64,000 nt of DNA from Eutreptiella sp. 'Long Island Sound 2002' (GCA_964036045.1 OZ038382.1:152966961-153030960); one strand, 5' to 3'. Positions 51,524-63,100 are shown, counted from the first letter of the stretch. Notes: generated from the sequence alone by a model not told the origin. A program made the numbers and translations.

Positions 51524-53641
51524 CGGGGACGCTCTGGTGGCACCCAAGACCTGGTGTTTTGGGTACGTATCCGACTAGGGGGACGTGAATACCTGGGGGT
51601 ACTGGATACTGGAGCCACAATATCGATAGTGGCCAAGATAATTTTACCTTGTGGGAGCCTGAAGAACACCATGACCACCGCCGCTATACGGATGGGGGAT
51701 GGACATGTGGTGCACAGCTGCGGGGACTGCGAAGTGGAGGTACCTATGGGCTCCAGGACTATCGCCCATCGGTTCTATGTGATGGACACTGATGCCTTCG
51801 ACTTTGTACTGGGTACTGACTCCTTCGTGCAGCACTCCCAGATACAATCCCTGACGCTGCAAGCGCCCTACCTCCTGTACGTGGACCACGGCAGTGGCAG
51901 AGAGTCTGTGCCACTGGAGCAGTCGGAACATACCTCGAGTTACCTGAGACTATCGAAGGAGGAGCCCTCAAACATGATGGCGGCCTCCAAAACTGAGGAC
52001 TATCAACTATTGGGGGAAGTCCTAGACCAAGGTCTGAAGGAGTTGGGTTACTCTCAAGAAGACCTAAGTGTGGAGCTGTTCGCCAGCGACAAGCAGCATG
52101 TACTGGACCTATACTGCAGCAAGGGGAAGAACTGCAGCTACAAATTTCACTGGCCCTCTTTCGGGATGGCCTACGGGAACCCCAGATTCAGTGAACTGGG
52201 GAAGGTGCTGACCAAGGTGGCCTTGGAACGTTCCCGTATGGTCCTGTGTTCCCCCGATTGGGGAGCCCATGGGGGCAACGAGTACTGGCGAACCCTCCTT
52301 GACAAGCTGACTATCAGCTCTGTGCGGTTACCTGATGAGGCCATCTACGTGCCTCTGGGACGCAAGACGCCCACTGGGAAGCCCGGATGGGGGAGTATGC
52401 TCAGCGTGGTGGACGGAAGTCTTACCACCATCCCCTGGGAAGACCTGGACCCTACTCTGGTCCAGGCTATACAACGAGAAAGCGATGGACTCGCCTTGGG
52501 TGACTTGAAGGATCGCCTACGACCTCAAGATGCTGTTGAAACTACACCCGGAGGAGATGAGTACGTCGTGACTGACACCAACGCCCCCAACTCTCCCTGT
52601 CATGTACCTGTTCGTGATGGAGTCTCTGAGTGTGGACTATCTGACCTACCTAGCTCTATCCACTCAGACGACGAAACTGAGCACGACGCCTTCTTCGTGC
52701 AGACTGCGGTGGAAGAAGTGGAGAACGCCGAGTACGTCGCCCCACTAAAACCCCTACTCTCCATGAGGGTGGAAGACCCCGTGGATGAAGAGCTGGACCC
52801 TCGATCCAGGCTCAGGGAGTATGTGGATTCCAAGAGGAAGTTGGTGGCGAAAAAGCTATGCTACGCGAAGCCTACCCGCAGCTCGTGGCCACTGAAGCAA
52901 GGACGTATGGGAGACCTATCCCAACTGAAGGGGAACCTCGAACAGAAGATCACCACCTGGCAAAGGGAGGTAGATCTCAAGCTCATGAAGAGCGTATGGG
53001 GTGCCCATGTGAGGACCCCAGAGGAGGACGACCTCTCGGAGGAATGTGTATGTGAACCCCCTAAAGCGTGCCTATGTTGCCATCGTCCACCGGAGATGGT
53101 TGAGCAAGACCTTCTGTATGCCTACCAAGGGCTGAAGGATGCTACCGCGGGCGAAGAGTCGGTGGAGGACCACCTCCCGACGTCTATTCAAGGGGCAAGC
53201 AACTTACACTCCGACGAGGACATGGAGGACAAGATCAAGGTACTGGACCCGCGGGTACAAAAGCTGATAAGGACCTATCTGGAGGTGTTCGGAGAACTAC
53301 CCCCTCCAGCCTCATGCGACAAGCTGGTACAGATGGACCTCAAGCTGAAACCCGAGTTTGTGGGTCACAAGATCCGGAGGAGACCCTATCCAGCTCCTAA
53401 AGAGCAGGCCGACGAGATTGAGCGACAGATACAAGAATGTATCGACGCTGGCCTAGTCCTGGAGTACAAGGATGGGGACTACCCCCTACACTGCAGCCCC
53501 TGTTTCCTGGTGGCTAAACCTGGGTCTACAGCCAAACGGCTGGTAGTGGACTATGGAGAGCTGAACAAGAAGACGTTGAACCACTCAGGGTCCATTCCCA
53601 ATATGGAGTCTACCCTGGAGAAGATAGCCTCCTGTCGCTAA
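51524..53641 (+). CDS. Element 4 pol part 1: protease, Dam-like region, RT N-terminal half
   Basis: In frame with gag; the first possible start codon is GTG 51554 with no ATG nearby, so expression by readthrough is likely. Protease: LGVLDTGATISIV (normal Asp-Thr-Gly) and FVLGTDSF. A divergent Dam-like domain (~residues 160-280: LSVELFASDKQHVLDLY, AYGNPRFSELGKVL, MVLCSPDW) is followed by an acidic linker with a CLCC cluster. The RT start has IQECIDAGLVLEYKDGDYPL, SPCFLVAKPGSTAKRLVVDY and NMESTLEKIASCR. It stops at TAA 53639-53641 where Tyr (TAC) is expected; the RT continues in the same frame. Confidence 0.9.
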   Translation, partial: RGRSGGTQDLVFWVRIRLGGREYLGVLDTGATISIVAKIILPCGSLKNTMTTAAIRMGDGHVVHSCGDCEVEVPMGSRTIAHRFYVMDTDAFDFVLGTDSFVQHSQIQSLTLQAPYLLYVDHGSGRESVPLEQSEHTSSYLRLSKEEPSNMMAASKTEDYQLLGEVLDQGLKELGYSQEDLSVELFASDKQHVLDLYCSKGKNCSYKFHWPSFGMAYGNPRFSELGKVLTKVALERSRMVLCSPDWGAHGGNEYWRTLLDKLTISSVRLPDEAIYVPLGRKTPTGKPGWGSMLSVVDGSLTTIPWEDLDPTLVQAIQRESDGLALGDLKDRLRPQDAVETTPGGDEYVVTDTNAPNSPCHVPVRDGVSECGLSDLPSSIHSDDETEHDAFFVQTAVEEVENAEYVAPLKPLLSMRVEDPVDEELDPRSRLREYVDSKRKLVAKKLCYAKPTRSSWPLKQGRMGDLSQLKGNLEQKITTWQREVDLKLMKSVWGAHVRTPEEDDLSEECVCEPPKACLCCHRPPEMVEQDLLYAYQGLKDATAGEESVEDHLPTSIQGASNLHSDEDMEDKIKVLDPRVQKLIRTYLEVFGELPPPASCDKLVQMDLKLKPEFVGHKIRRRPYPAPKEQADEIERQIQECIDAGLVLEYKDGDYPLHCSPCFLVAKPGSTAKRLVVDYGELNKKTLNHSGSIPNMESTLEKIASCR

Positions 53642-56452
53642 AAGACCAAGATGGACAAGGGAAGTGGATTCTGGCAAGTAGACCTGACGCCCAACGCGCA
53701 GGAACTACTGGCCTTCATCACCCCTCAGGGGAGGGTATTCAAGTGGAAGGTCATGCCGTTTGGCGTGGCTAACGCATCCGCTCTGTTCCAAGAGCTGATG
53801 AACAAGATCTTGTCCATCCTACGAAGGAGACCTAAGGTGCAGGAGCTCATATCCCGTGGAGCCCAGATGGAGGCTCACATCGACGATGTATGCCTCGGGA
53901 CCAATACCCAGGAGGACCACCTAATCCTCTTGGGTGAGTTCTTTGCGGTCTGCCAGGAGAACCACACACGACTCAAGCTTGAGAAGTGTGAGTTCATGCA
54001 GGAGACCATGCAGTACTTGGGGTTTGACGTTGGCTATGGGTGGTGGACCCCAGCGGCCTCTAAGGCCAAACCCCTGATGGATGCCAAAGTACGACACGAA
54101 GACCCCAAGAAAGGACTTCATGATGTACGCAGTTTCATTGGGGCGTGCAACTTCTATCGCCGCCACATCAAGAACTTCACCTATACCAGCGCCGTTCTAA
54201 CGGACTTGATCAAGAAGAGTACTACTTGGCGCTGGGGCCCACAAGAGCAACAAGCGTTTGACGAGCTCAAAGACAAGGTAGCCAACGCTAAGTGCTTGGG
54301 CTTGCCTAGGGCACAAGGGGAGATTATCCTGGTGACCGACGCCAGCAATGTGGGCGGTGGTGGAACGTTGTTCCAATGGCAAGCACTAGAGAAGGAGGAG
54401 TTCGACTCGGCCATTTCCCAATGGGGGACGGAAGGTCTCAACCGAGATGGAACCCTCAAGCACAGCTACCCTGACGACAAGTGGGTCCTAGTACCTCTGG
54501 GCCACTGGAACTGGAAGTGGAACCAGGCCAGGGGGAACTACTCCACCTATGAGCAGGAACTGCTCGCGGGTATGCTGGTGCTATCCTCACAAGCACGTCT
54601 GTTGGGGAGTAACCCAGTGGTCTGGCTATGCGACCAAGAACCGGTCCGCAGTTTCCAGAAGGGTCCCCCACCTGAGAAGGCCAAGCTACAACGCTGGTGC
54701 ACCTACCTCAGTCAACTACGGCTGACGGTACACCATATCCAGGGAGTGAAGAACGAGTGCGCCGACTACTTCAGCCGCAACAACTTCGACGCCCTGATTG
54801 GTGCCCGGTCTGAAGCGCTGGCTAAGGAGGCGTTCAGCCGTATGGACGTACACCTGGACCTGAACATGACCATGATACGCCCCCTGGATGGACTCCAACA
54901 ATCGGAGTACCTACAGGAGTTTGGGGATATCTACCGGCGCCTGGAGAAACGCCTTGAACCCCTCCTGGTCAACCAAGACCAGTGGAAGCGGGACAAGAGC
55001 TACCTCTGGCACGAGGACCGCATCGTGGTGCCTAGTGACCGGGTCCCAGCGCTGCTGAAGTGGACCCATGAGTCCAGTGGTCATGTGGGTGCTGACCGTA
55101 CCCTGAGGCTGTTCAAGCAGTGGTTCCACACTACGTGGACTGACGACCAGCTGCGGAAGACGCTCCTGCCTATCGTGGACAAGTGCCCGTGCAGGTCCTG
55201 TAAACCAGGGGATATCAGGGACAGAGGTCTCCACTCGACCCTGCCCATCCCTCACTGTGCTAACAGTGTTCTATACGTGGACTACACGGAGATGCCAAAG
55301 TTCGGGGGCTATGACTTCGCCCTCGTGGTAACCTGTGGGTTGACCAGGTTTACCAGGGTGTTCCCATGTACCAAGCACATTACCGGAGAGGAGACTATCA
55401 AGATACTCCTGGAGGAGTGGTTTTGTGTCTATGGGGCGCCCAAGGAGATCAACTCCGATGAGGACGTACGAGTACGCTCAGATACTGGCTGGTACAAGAG
55501 GGTCCTGAGGTCCCTCAATGTCCAGGTGTCTACGGGGATTCCCTACTCTCACACGAGCAACCCCCTATGTGAGCGACAGATTCGTGTCCTGAAGGAGAAC
55601 GTCAGGATATGGTGCAAAACTGAACGCACCAAAGACCTGGTGAGACTACTCCCCGTCATATCCTTGATGATGAACTCCCAAGAGAGTTCAGCTACTGGCT
55701 ACTCGCCACATGAGCTATTCATGGGGCGCCCGGCGTGGTTCCTACATGCCCCCTATCCAGAGGACACCCATTCTTCTGTGGGTGAATGGGTCCAAGAGCA
55801 ACAGGCGAAGGTGGACAAGGCCAAGGCTATGCTCCAGAGAGTGAGGGAGCGTCAGTGGAACAAGAAGAACAAGCACCGAGTACCGGCCACCTACCAAGAG
55901 GGGGACTGGGTGCTGGTGCACCACAGTCGACTACCCGCCTGGCAACGCTCTACCAGCGATGACCCATACTTCGGGCCGTACAAGATTCTATCTGTGGATG
56001 GTCACCGTATCACGGTGCGGTGTTCTCCCCGTCTAGGGGGGACCCTGGTGTGCGCCGCTCAACACCTGAAGCGCTACCATGATCCTGAAGACCTCTGTGG
56101 GGAGGAGTGGGAGCTGAACGACGAGGAAATCGCCGCTCTGGACCTCCAAGGGGCTGCCAGCCCTATGGAAGTTGAGGGTGAACTCCCCGACATGAACGCC
56201 GAGGAGATGGCTAAGGAGGGCTTCTACCTGGTGAAGTCTGTCCTACGCCACCGCTATCGCCAGGGTTGGCGCTTCCTCACCCTCTGGGAAGGGTTTGGAG
56301 TCGAAGAGGCCACCTGGGAGCCCTTCTCTGCATTTGTTCTACCTGAGGGATGCCTAAACTCAGTTCTGGTTGACTACTTGTCCCAGAACAACCTTGGTGA
56401 GTTGTTGAGGCTCGCTGAAGCGCTTGCCTCCAAGACTAAAGCTAGGGACTGA
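53642..56452 (+). CDS. Element 4 pol part 2: RT, RNase H, integrase, chromodomain
   Basis: Same frame after TAA 53639. RT: KGSGFWQVDLTPNAQELLAF, FKWKVMPFGVANASALFQEL and catalytic box HIDD (His where Tyr/Phe is usual). RNase H: ILVTDASNVGGGGTLF, YSTYEQELLAGMLVL and VKNECADYFSR. Integrase: zinc region (HESSGHVGADRTL...CPCRSC), catalytic Asp in LYVDYTEMP, Asp in EINSDEDVRVRSD and Glu in NPLCERQIRVLKE. The C-terminal chromodomain is at residues ~855-905 (YLVKSVLRHRYRQGWRFLTL, EEATWEPFSAF). It is open for more than 930 codons, so only two in-frame stops separate this copy from a complete polyprotein. Confidence 0.92.
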   Translation, partial: KTKMDKGSGFWQVDLTPNAQELLAFITPQGRVFKWKVMPFGVANASALFQELMNKILSILRRRPKVQELISRGAQMEAHIDDVCLGTNTQEDHLILLGEFFAVCQENHTRLKLEKCEFMQETMQYLGFDVGYGWWTPAASKAKPLMDAKVRHEDPKKGLHDVRSFIGACNFYRRHIKNFTYTSAVLTDLIKKSTTWRWGPQEQQAFDELKDKVANAKCLGLPRAQGEIILVTDASNVGGGGTLFQWQALEKEEFDSAISQWGTEGLNRDGTLKHSYPDDKWVLVPLGHWNWKWNQARGNYSTYEQELLAGMLVLSSQARLLGSNPVVWLCDQEPVRSFQKGPPPEKAKLQRWCTYLSQLRLTVHHIQGVKNECADYFSRNNFDALIGARSEALAKEAFSRMDVHLDLNMTMIRPLDGLQQSEYLQEFGDIYRRLEKRLEPLLVNQDQWKRDKSYLWHEDRIVVPSDRVPALLKWTHESSGHVGADRTLRLFKQWFHTTWTDDQLRKTLLPIVDKCPCRSCKPGDIRDRGLHSTLPIPHCANSVLYVDYTEMPKFGGYDFALVVTCGLTRFTRVFPCTKHITGEETIKILLEEWFCVYGAPKEINSDEDVRVRSDTGWYKRVLRSLNVQVSTGIPYSHTSNPLCERQIRVLKENVRIWCKTERTKDLVRLLPVISLMMNSQESSATGYSPHELFMGRPAWFLHAPYPEDTHSSVGEWVQEQQAKVDKAKAMLQRVRERQWNKKNKHRVPATYQEGDWVLVHHSRLPAWQRSTSDDPYFGPYKILSVDGHRITVRCSPRLGGTLVCAAQHLKRYHDPEDLCGEEWELNDEEIAALDLQGAASPMEVEGELPDMNAEEMAKEGFYLVKSVLRHRYRQGWRFLTLWEGFGVEEATWEPFSAFVLPEGCLNSVLVDYLSQNNLGELLRLAEALASKTKARD

Positions 56453-58715
56453 ACCTTACCCTTACCTGCCAAAGCGTATGTGTGAGTGTGCTAGTCCTAA
56501 GGTCCTGAGAGCAAGCCGCAGAAGTGGTGTCCTAATTATACCCAAGTCTGCGCCCTTGCTAAACCTGGAGGGTTGGCTTATTGATGCCACGGGGTACGCC
56601 CCGGGTCTCCCCTCCCCTATGCGCCAAATTTCTGTGCTGGTGCAAAACCTTGGGGGAATACCCAGAGTGTTAATCCAGGTATTGTTTTCCCTACCTATCT
56701 GTCTACTACAGGGAGGGGTGGCCAAAAGCTATGAAGGCATGCAAAACGCCTGTTTGCTATGTGGCCAAAACACTGACCTAACCACTGTCACAGCCCACCA
56801 ACCCAGCTAAAATTGCAGGAAAAGGGTGGGACAGTGACACGCCCCCTACAGGTCCTACACACCCTACAGTGGCACCATCCTGGTGGGCGAGCACTGGGCA
56901 ACTGGCTCTAGCCCCCACGCAGGACTACCACTCCTACACGCACACTCTACTTGGCGTTGCGAAGAGGAAGGTCTCATGGGTCCTAGCGACCCACCTGTGA
57001 AATGACAAGAGAACACAGCGCTGCTAAGCAACTGTGGCCTCACAGGGGACGCCACAAAGCGTTTCCCCTGCAAGGGCTTGGAGGGAAGGAGTGCTCTCGC
57101 GTGCAAGGCGCAGATGTCGATGAAGTCGGACTCCCTGCTCTGCCACAGGCGGAGCGGAGTTACTTGTTTGTGTGATCTGCGCCCTTGTTTAGCAGGGCAA
57201 TAAAAAATGCTGCTGCACCAATCACCCTACCTGCCCACCTGTAAAACAAAGGCAAATGAAAGGGCGTTTGCGGCGGAGGAACCAAGGCACACTCCAGGTA
57301 TTATACCCTTCTCAGTGTGCCCTATAATACGCTGTCCGCAAACACGCTGCATGGAGCAGCTACCCTTGTCAAGCAAGCAAGCGTTAAGGGACTCCTCAGG
57401 TTCTCTTAAAGAACGTACCGAGGAGCCCCTGGGTAGCCTCAACAAAGTTTACCGTGCGCACTTCGCGTGGCCTACCCTTTAATGCGTGTGTCCATGCACG
57501 AGTATGCACGTCTCACTTGGGCAAACCTGTCCACCTGCGCGTAAATCTTGACTCCACCAGGGGGTGGCCCCGCCTGGGCGTACCTACCTTACCTACCGCT
57601 GGGAAGTGAAGCAAGGTGACAGTACAAAAGGGGCGCATGCGAAGAACGTTGCTATGCACTTGTGTGTATGACTAATCACCCTGATCTGACCGCTAATCAT
57701 CTGCAATCTTTCTAATCAATCCCTCTACCGCGTCCTATCGTGGTTATCGTTGTTAGCGCTGCTACACGACTCGTTCACGGAGACACGAGACGAGCAATGT
57801 GTATGCGGCAGGCGAGACAAGCATACCTGTAGTTTCTACCTGATTCATTGAAGTCTTTTCAATTGATTTTCGAATTCTTGCATTTTCGAATCTTCTATTA
57901 GTGTGGGTGGAATCTGTATGTTTGTTTTTTAATGTGTGTCTCGTCATTTTCAAGACTACGTGATACATACGTTTATAATTCCATTATTTTTCCATTTTCC
58001 GGCGTTTCGCTAGGAGCCGCTCCTGCGCGCCGCCATTTTATGCGTATGAATTTCTGGATTTAAAAAATCCAGAGATGACTATAATTTCTATAAAAATGTG
58101 CTTCTGATGCACAATTGGATTCTGCTCAGGTGTGTCGTTTCAGAAAAATTCTACGCCGTCATTTGACGGATTTTGGTGTCGTCGCTTCGTTTTTGCGTGG
58201 ATTCGTCCATATTCCTCCCATTCCTGCCTCTGCAGATACCCACGCGCAGCCTTGCTGAGTAGGCCGTGTTTGGGCCGAAACGCAGGTGCCTGGAGAGACT
58301 GAGCAGAACCAAGACCCCACGAAGGGGCAAATTTAATTTTCTTTCGACTCCCTTCGCCCTAAGACAGGTCACAGGTCGCCAGCACGTTTACGAGAACCCA
58401 TGCGAGTGTGTATAATGTGTCTTGTGTTTGGGTTGTGTCGACGCTGCGTCTTGGAGGGAGGGATGCATATGCACATGTTTGGCATGCTCCCAATCTAACC
58501 CAACCAAGCCACAGGAGCCCCGGCAGCGCCAGTAGCGCTGAGTCTTCTGTAGGAAACTGTACAATCAGAGCAGCAAAAGGACGCCAGCCATGGTGAGCGC
58601 CCATTTTTCAGTGTGAGGGAGACTGTAGGTATTTTAAAGTAGATGTGGAAACAAAGGAAAGGCCAAGAAAAATTCCCTCTTTCCTAAAATGCGACAGTGG
58701 TGGCCGCCACAGCAC
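56453..58715 (+). other. Element 4 3' internal non-coding region
   Basis: 2.26 kb between pol and polypurine tract. A 91-codon frame (57207-57482) exists but has no recognisable motif. The base composition shifts from balanced to AT-rich near 57830. Confidence 0.55.
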
Positions 58716-58723
58716 AAGGGGGG
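58716..58723 (+). other. Polypurine tract, element 4
   Basis: AAGGGGGG immediately before the 3' LTR start (AGTAAG). Confidence 0.8.
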
Positions 58724-59520
58724 AGTAAGAAAAAGTGCTTTTCCATTGCTTTGGGACATACTCTAGTTGTATTAGAGATGCACTGAGCATCCATGCATTT
58801 TTATCTTAGTATTGGTCCAGCCAAAAGTGGTGAGAACACATTTTGACCTACGGAACCAAGCACTCAATCAGGATATGGAGTGGACCCTTTAATCCCCTTT
58901 CAATCAGAAGTAAAACATCTTTTGCTGAGTTGACTGAGAACTGACATACCTAAGGTAGAGCCTATGAATTTATCTATGTTTTTCCATGAATACTTATCTG
59001 CCCTAGTGGTATGCACCATAGGGGGCTAGGCACCTCTTTTTGAGAGGTCCTGGGTTCAATTCCTGGTCAGCCTAGCTAAGTAGGAAGATCCCATGTGACA
59101 TGGCAGTGACCTCATCGCCACATACCATGCCACCTCAGCACATATGGGACCCAAAACAAAGAGTGCACATCTCCTAAGATGGCACTATGGAGAGAGAGTG
59201 ATCCTGAGGCAGTTTTCTAACTCTTTTCCTAAAACATTTCAGCTATCTTTGTGAATATGCATTCATTTGTGACCTGAGCTGTAGTTTCTGTGAATATCCA
59301 ATCATCTTTCACTGTTTACACTGCAGCCCTTCATGCTTTGATCCTGAATTACCTTCTCCTTGCATACTATTGGCTTGGGCTATCCTGGATTGAGTTGGCT
59401 GTACTGTATTTCAATAAACAAAAGCTTTTCATCATCCAAAACCAGCAGCAGGACACCCTACAGCAACAACAAGCAGCAGGAGAAGCAAAAACACAGTGCT
59501 GAAAACACTATAAACTTTTC
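58724..59520 (+). repeat. Element 4 3' LTR
   Basis: 797 bp, about 98.6% identical to 48126-48922; includes the tRNA-like fold (59001-59076). Confidence 0.9.
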
Positions 59521-60097
59521 TGGATCCGCACGAGGGGTCAGTTCTGGAGACTTTTGAGGTAATATCAGTTTGGGCTGAAACAGCCCATTTTCAGCTACCA
59601 ACTCCTAGGGGATAGTGGCGGGGCCATATCTCTGGCTCAGAGAGGAGTTGGGACCTGCTGATAGGGCAGCATAGGGAGCCACTGTCGGTAGGCCTTGGAG
59701 CCCCATGGTTCCCAGGAACTCGCCTGTGGCTCGGCGGTACACCCCCCCTATTGGCAGGGTTTCAGCGTCCGGACTGAGTAGGGCATGGGTTGTGTTTGAG
59801 CCCCCGCCCCTGCCAGCCACTGAGAGGGATGGACCTGAGATTGGGATACGAGTTGGGACTGAGTGTCTATTGTCCTGTGATGCCCTTACCCGAGTCCAGT
59901 CTTAACCCCATGTGTACATATCCTGATGTGTTGCTGTACATACGTTTGTTCCCTTGTTTCAGAGTGGCAAGGATCCTGAAACGCTTTGTCACATGACACG
60001 AGTGTATTGATGCCCCTCCGAGCGCAGTGCTTTGCCTGCCTGCTTGCTTGTGCGTGTCACCGCAGCGTCCCGTGGCCAGGCCCCCCACGGGAACGCG
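59521..60097. other. Right arm of the 15-kb insert, no gene recognised
   Basis: 577 bases of mixed composition with no sustained frame in either strand, up to the 9-bp repeat at 60098. Confidence 0.4.
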
Positions 60098-60106
60098 GGC
60101 CTCACG
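60098..60106. repeat. 9-bp repeat GGCCTCACG, right edge of 15-kb insert
   Basis: Same as 45066-45074. Confidence 0.7.
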
Positions 60107-63100
60107 TGCCACCACCCATAATCTCTCCATTGGCCACCTTCAGGCGTACCGGTCTCCGGCTGGGCTGCAGGGATTCCTCCTTGAACAACCCTCTCCGGAC
60201 CAGGCTCACCTGGGCACCCGTATCCACCAGAACATCCACCACCAACTGCTCTTGTCCGCACCGTACACGCACCTTCAAGTGTAACTGCCGCTCGTCGCCA
60301 TGCGGTGTGTGGACGACTCTTACGGCATGCAACTGTAGCACATCCGGGTGCATCAGGACTTCGAGGGTATGGTCACGGATGGTGTAGATCTTGGGCTGGT
60401 CCTGCCCGTCCACGGGGCTCTCTGTGGTCGCTCCTTCCTTCTTGCCACGTCCCTTGCCCAGATAAACTTCCCTTGGCAGGGCGCTGCAGGGGTTGGGAAT
60501 GGCGAAACTCAGTGGTTTTGGCTCTTCTGGAGCCTTCTTCGGCACCCGATGTGCCTTCGCTTTCTCTAGGATTCCACTGATTTTCGAAGGCGAGACCTCC
60601 GAGGTCCCACTCCCGTGGGAGCTCCTCCAGACTTGACTTCCCGCAGCCTCTTCCGGCTGCAAACCGCCAGGACTTTGTCCACCACGTTGCTGGGCTTTGA
60701 GTTCCTCCAACGTCCTCAACATGTCCTCAGCAACCTCTTCAATCAACCTCACTCGTCGGTCTTGGCCAGGTCCACCACCATAGCCTCTTCCTCCGCCTTT
60801 CCCTTGGCCTTTACCTTGGCCTTTTCCCCCGTCTCCGCCCTTCGCCTTCCAATCGGCAATCCGCTGCTCCTTGGGCTTCTTTTCGGGGTGGGCGGCGAAG
60901 TAGGCCTTCTTGTCCGCCTCATACACCTTGCACTGACGGTGGTCGTGTGCATGGTTGTTTCCCTTGCCATAACAGACCCAGCACCCGTCGTGCTGAGACC
61001 TGTACTCCTGGAACGATAGCGGTGGGTTCCCGATCCTCCTTGGCTCTTTGCCCTTCTTGGGTCCCACCCGGCTCCACCTGGACCGATCCTGCCCACGGTC
61101 CCTCACGTTGTGCGCCACAAACGCGAAGAAATGGGCCTCCTCGTGATTCTCCCGGGACCAGTGGTCTTGGCCACTTCCACTACCATCCTTCGCAGAGTTG
61201 GTCGTGTCCTCCTGGATCTCCCGATGATGGCGGTCTTCTCGGTGGCCTCGTTGTCCATGGCCTTGTCGATCCTGCACGTGGGCCTCGTTCTTGGCGTTGA
61301 GCTTCAGCTCCACTGTGATGTACTTCACGATCTCGTCCAGGCTCATGCGGGCGAAGATGACCTGCATCCTCAGCTGCTCTCCGCGCCTCCACTCCACGTT
61401 GTTGAGGCGCATCAGCCTTTGCCCCATGGTGTTGCCAAATACCTCCACGTACACGGCGTTCTTCAGTCCCAACATCCGGTTGGGCTCGCCCAGGTTCCTC
61501 CTGAAGACCTCCATGATACCCGCATGGGTATCCTCCGCCGCCATGATCCTCAGCGCCACGCGCTTCTTCGCTCTCTTCTTTTCCTCGTCCTCCACTTTCC
61601 TCTTCCAGTTCCCGGGGAGGACGTCTTTCAGCAGGTGGCGGATCTCGCTGGCCTCATTCCAGTCCTCCACCAGCTTGAGGCTTCTTCGGTAATTGCGGAT
61701 GTACCGATTCCCTTCCCGGACCCTCAGTTCCCTGCGCTCCAGCGGCAGCGGGATGGACCACAAATCCTCCAACTTCTGGTTGGGGGCGTCCACTCGCTCT
61801 TCGTCCTCCAGCCACTGGAGGCAGGCCTGCTCCGTCTGGATCAATCCCTCGCGGATCTGATCCCTGAGCTCCTCCTTCAGGTCCTGCGCCAGCCTGTGTG
61901 GGAATGTCCGACATACCCACTTGTCCTTTGGGGCTCCCCTCATCTCGCCGACGACCTCCTCGGCGAAGTCCTCCCAATCCAGGATGAAGTCGTCCAGGTT
62001 GGAGGGGTTGCCATCATAGTAGGGGATTTTGATTCCCCTGAGGTCGTCTATCCTGATGGCGTCTCCGACGTCCGCAGCCACCAATCCACCGAGACGGATA
62101 CCACCTGTGGCCGGGGGGTGTGAGTACACTCCCCGTACATCCCTCTCCTCCATGGAGTGCAGTCCAGTTGGGCCTGAACCCATGGGGTTTGGAATGCGGG
62201 AAGGACTTGCTCCACCGGCTGTCCATATCCCCGTAGTGGGGTCCTTCGCGCACAGGTTTCCGCCTGGATGACCTCGACCATGTCCGTCGGCGCTTCCCAT
62301 GGTTCGCCCCTGCATGGTCTGGTTCTGGATCTCCTCTTCCGCATAAACTGCATGGGCAGTCGTGGTGGTCGGTGGTTCCTGGGCAGCGGCATGGGACATC
62401 TGTACCATCAGGCTCCTCGGGTCCGTGGTTACGTGCCCTTCCCGCATGGACCCAGCCGGTGCCGTGTGTTCCCCGAGCATTGTGGATTCGCTGAACATGG
62501 GAACAAACGGCAGCGCACCCGGGTCAACACGCGGAGGCGCGTAGGGTGCCTCTGCAGGGCCGCCCATGGGTTTGTCCATGGCGCTCCTGAGGGTCTTAAC
62601 CCGCTCCACCAGCACTGCCGCTGCCGGCTTTGCCGGGAGCTCCGGACCCGAGGTGAGGGGCTGTCGCTCCTCTAGCCTTTTCAGGCGTCCCGACATGTCC
62701 TCCACTAGGTGGAGGAGGCTGTCCACCACTCGCTGCTGCTTCTGCAGGGCCAGCTCCAGATTCTCCCGGTACCGGTCTCGTTCCGCTCGCAGCTCCGCCA
62801 TGTCTCTCTCCGCGGCCGGCTGGTCATCCAGGATCTCGGCGACGTCCTCCTCTAGGCCGTCCTTCGCGTTGTCCAGGCTGTCGAGGCGATGCACGATGGC
62901 GTCCATCCCCATCTTTGGGTACTTGCCCATGAGGAAGGACACGTGCTCGCAGTGGCACTCAGCATGCTTGCCACCTGATCCCGCGCATCCCGCGGTTCCC
63001 GGCGCCTCGGACTCCTCCGCCACGGGTGTGTCGCCCATGCTCTCCCGCGTTGGCTCCGTGTGCCGGGCCACAGGCGCCGTTCTGGCTCTGGCGGGCCTCT

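Larger units (their letters stand above)
48126..59520 (+). mobile_element. Element 4: Ty3/gypsy chromodomain retrotransposon
   Basis: 797-bp direct LTRs (48126-48922 and 58724-59520, about 11 mismatches), PBS at 48923, and gag and pol in one frame from 49022 to 56452 broken only by TGA 51521 and TAA 53639. A 2.3-kb 3' region and polypurine tract (58716-58723) follow. No clear target-site duplication (CGGGT on the left, TGGAT on the right), and LTR ends are not TG...CA. More distant from elements 1 and 2 in sequence. Confidence 0.9.
45075..60097. mobile_element. ~15-kb insert in element 5 protease, carrying element 4
   Basis: The insert is bounded by GGCCTCACG and removal rejoins the protease (apart from one extra base). 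Its ends show at most weak terminal inverted similarity and no poly(A). A 9-bp duplication suits Mutator-like DNA transposons, but I find no transposase. It may be a passenger-only or composite insertion. Confidence 0.45.

Noticed and set aside
45075-60097. Terminal inverted repeats of the 15-kb insert
   Set aside because: Only about 7 of 11 positions match at the ends, not better than chance searching would allow.
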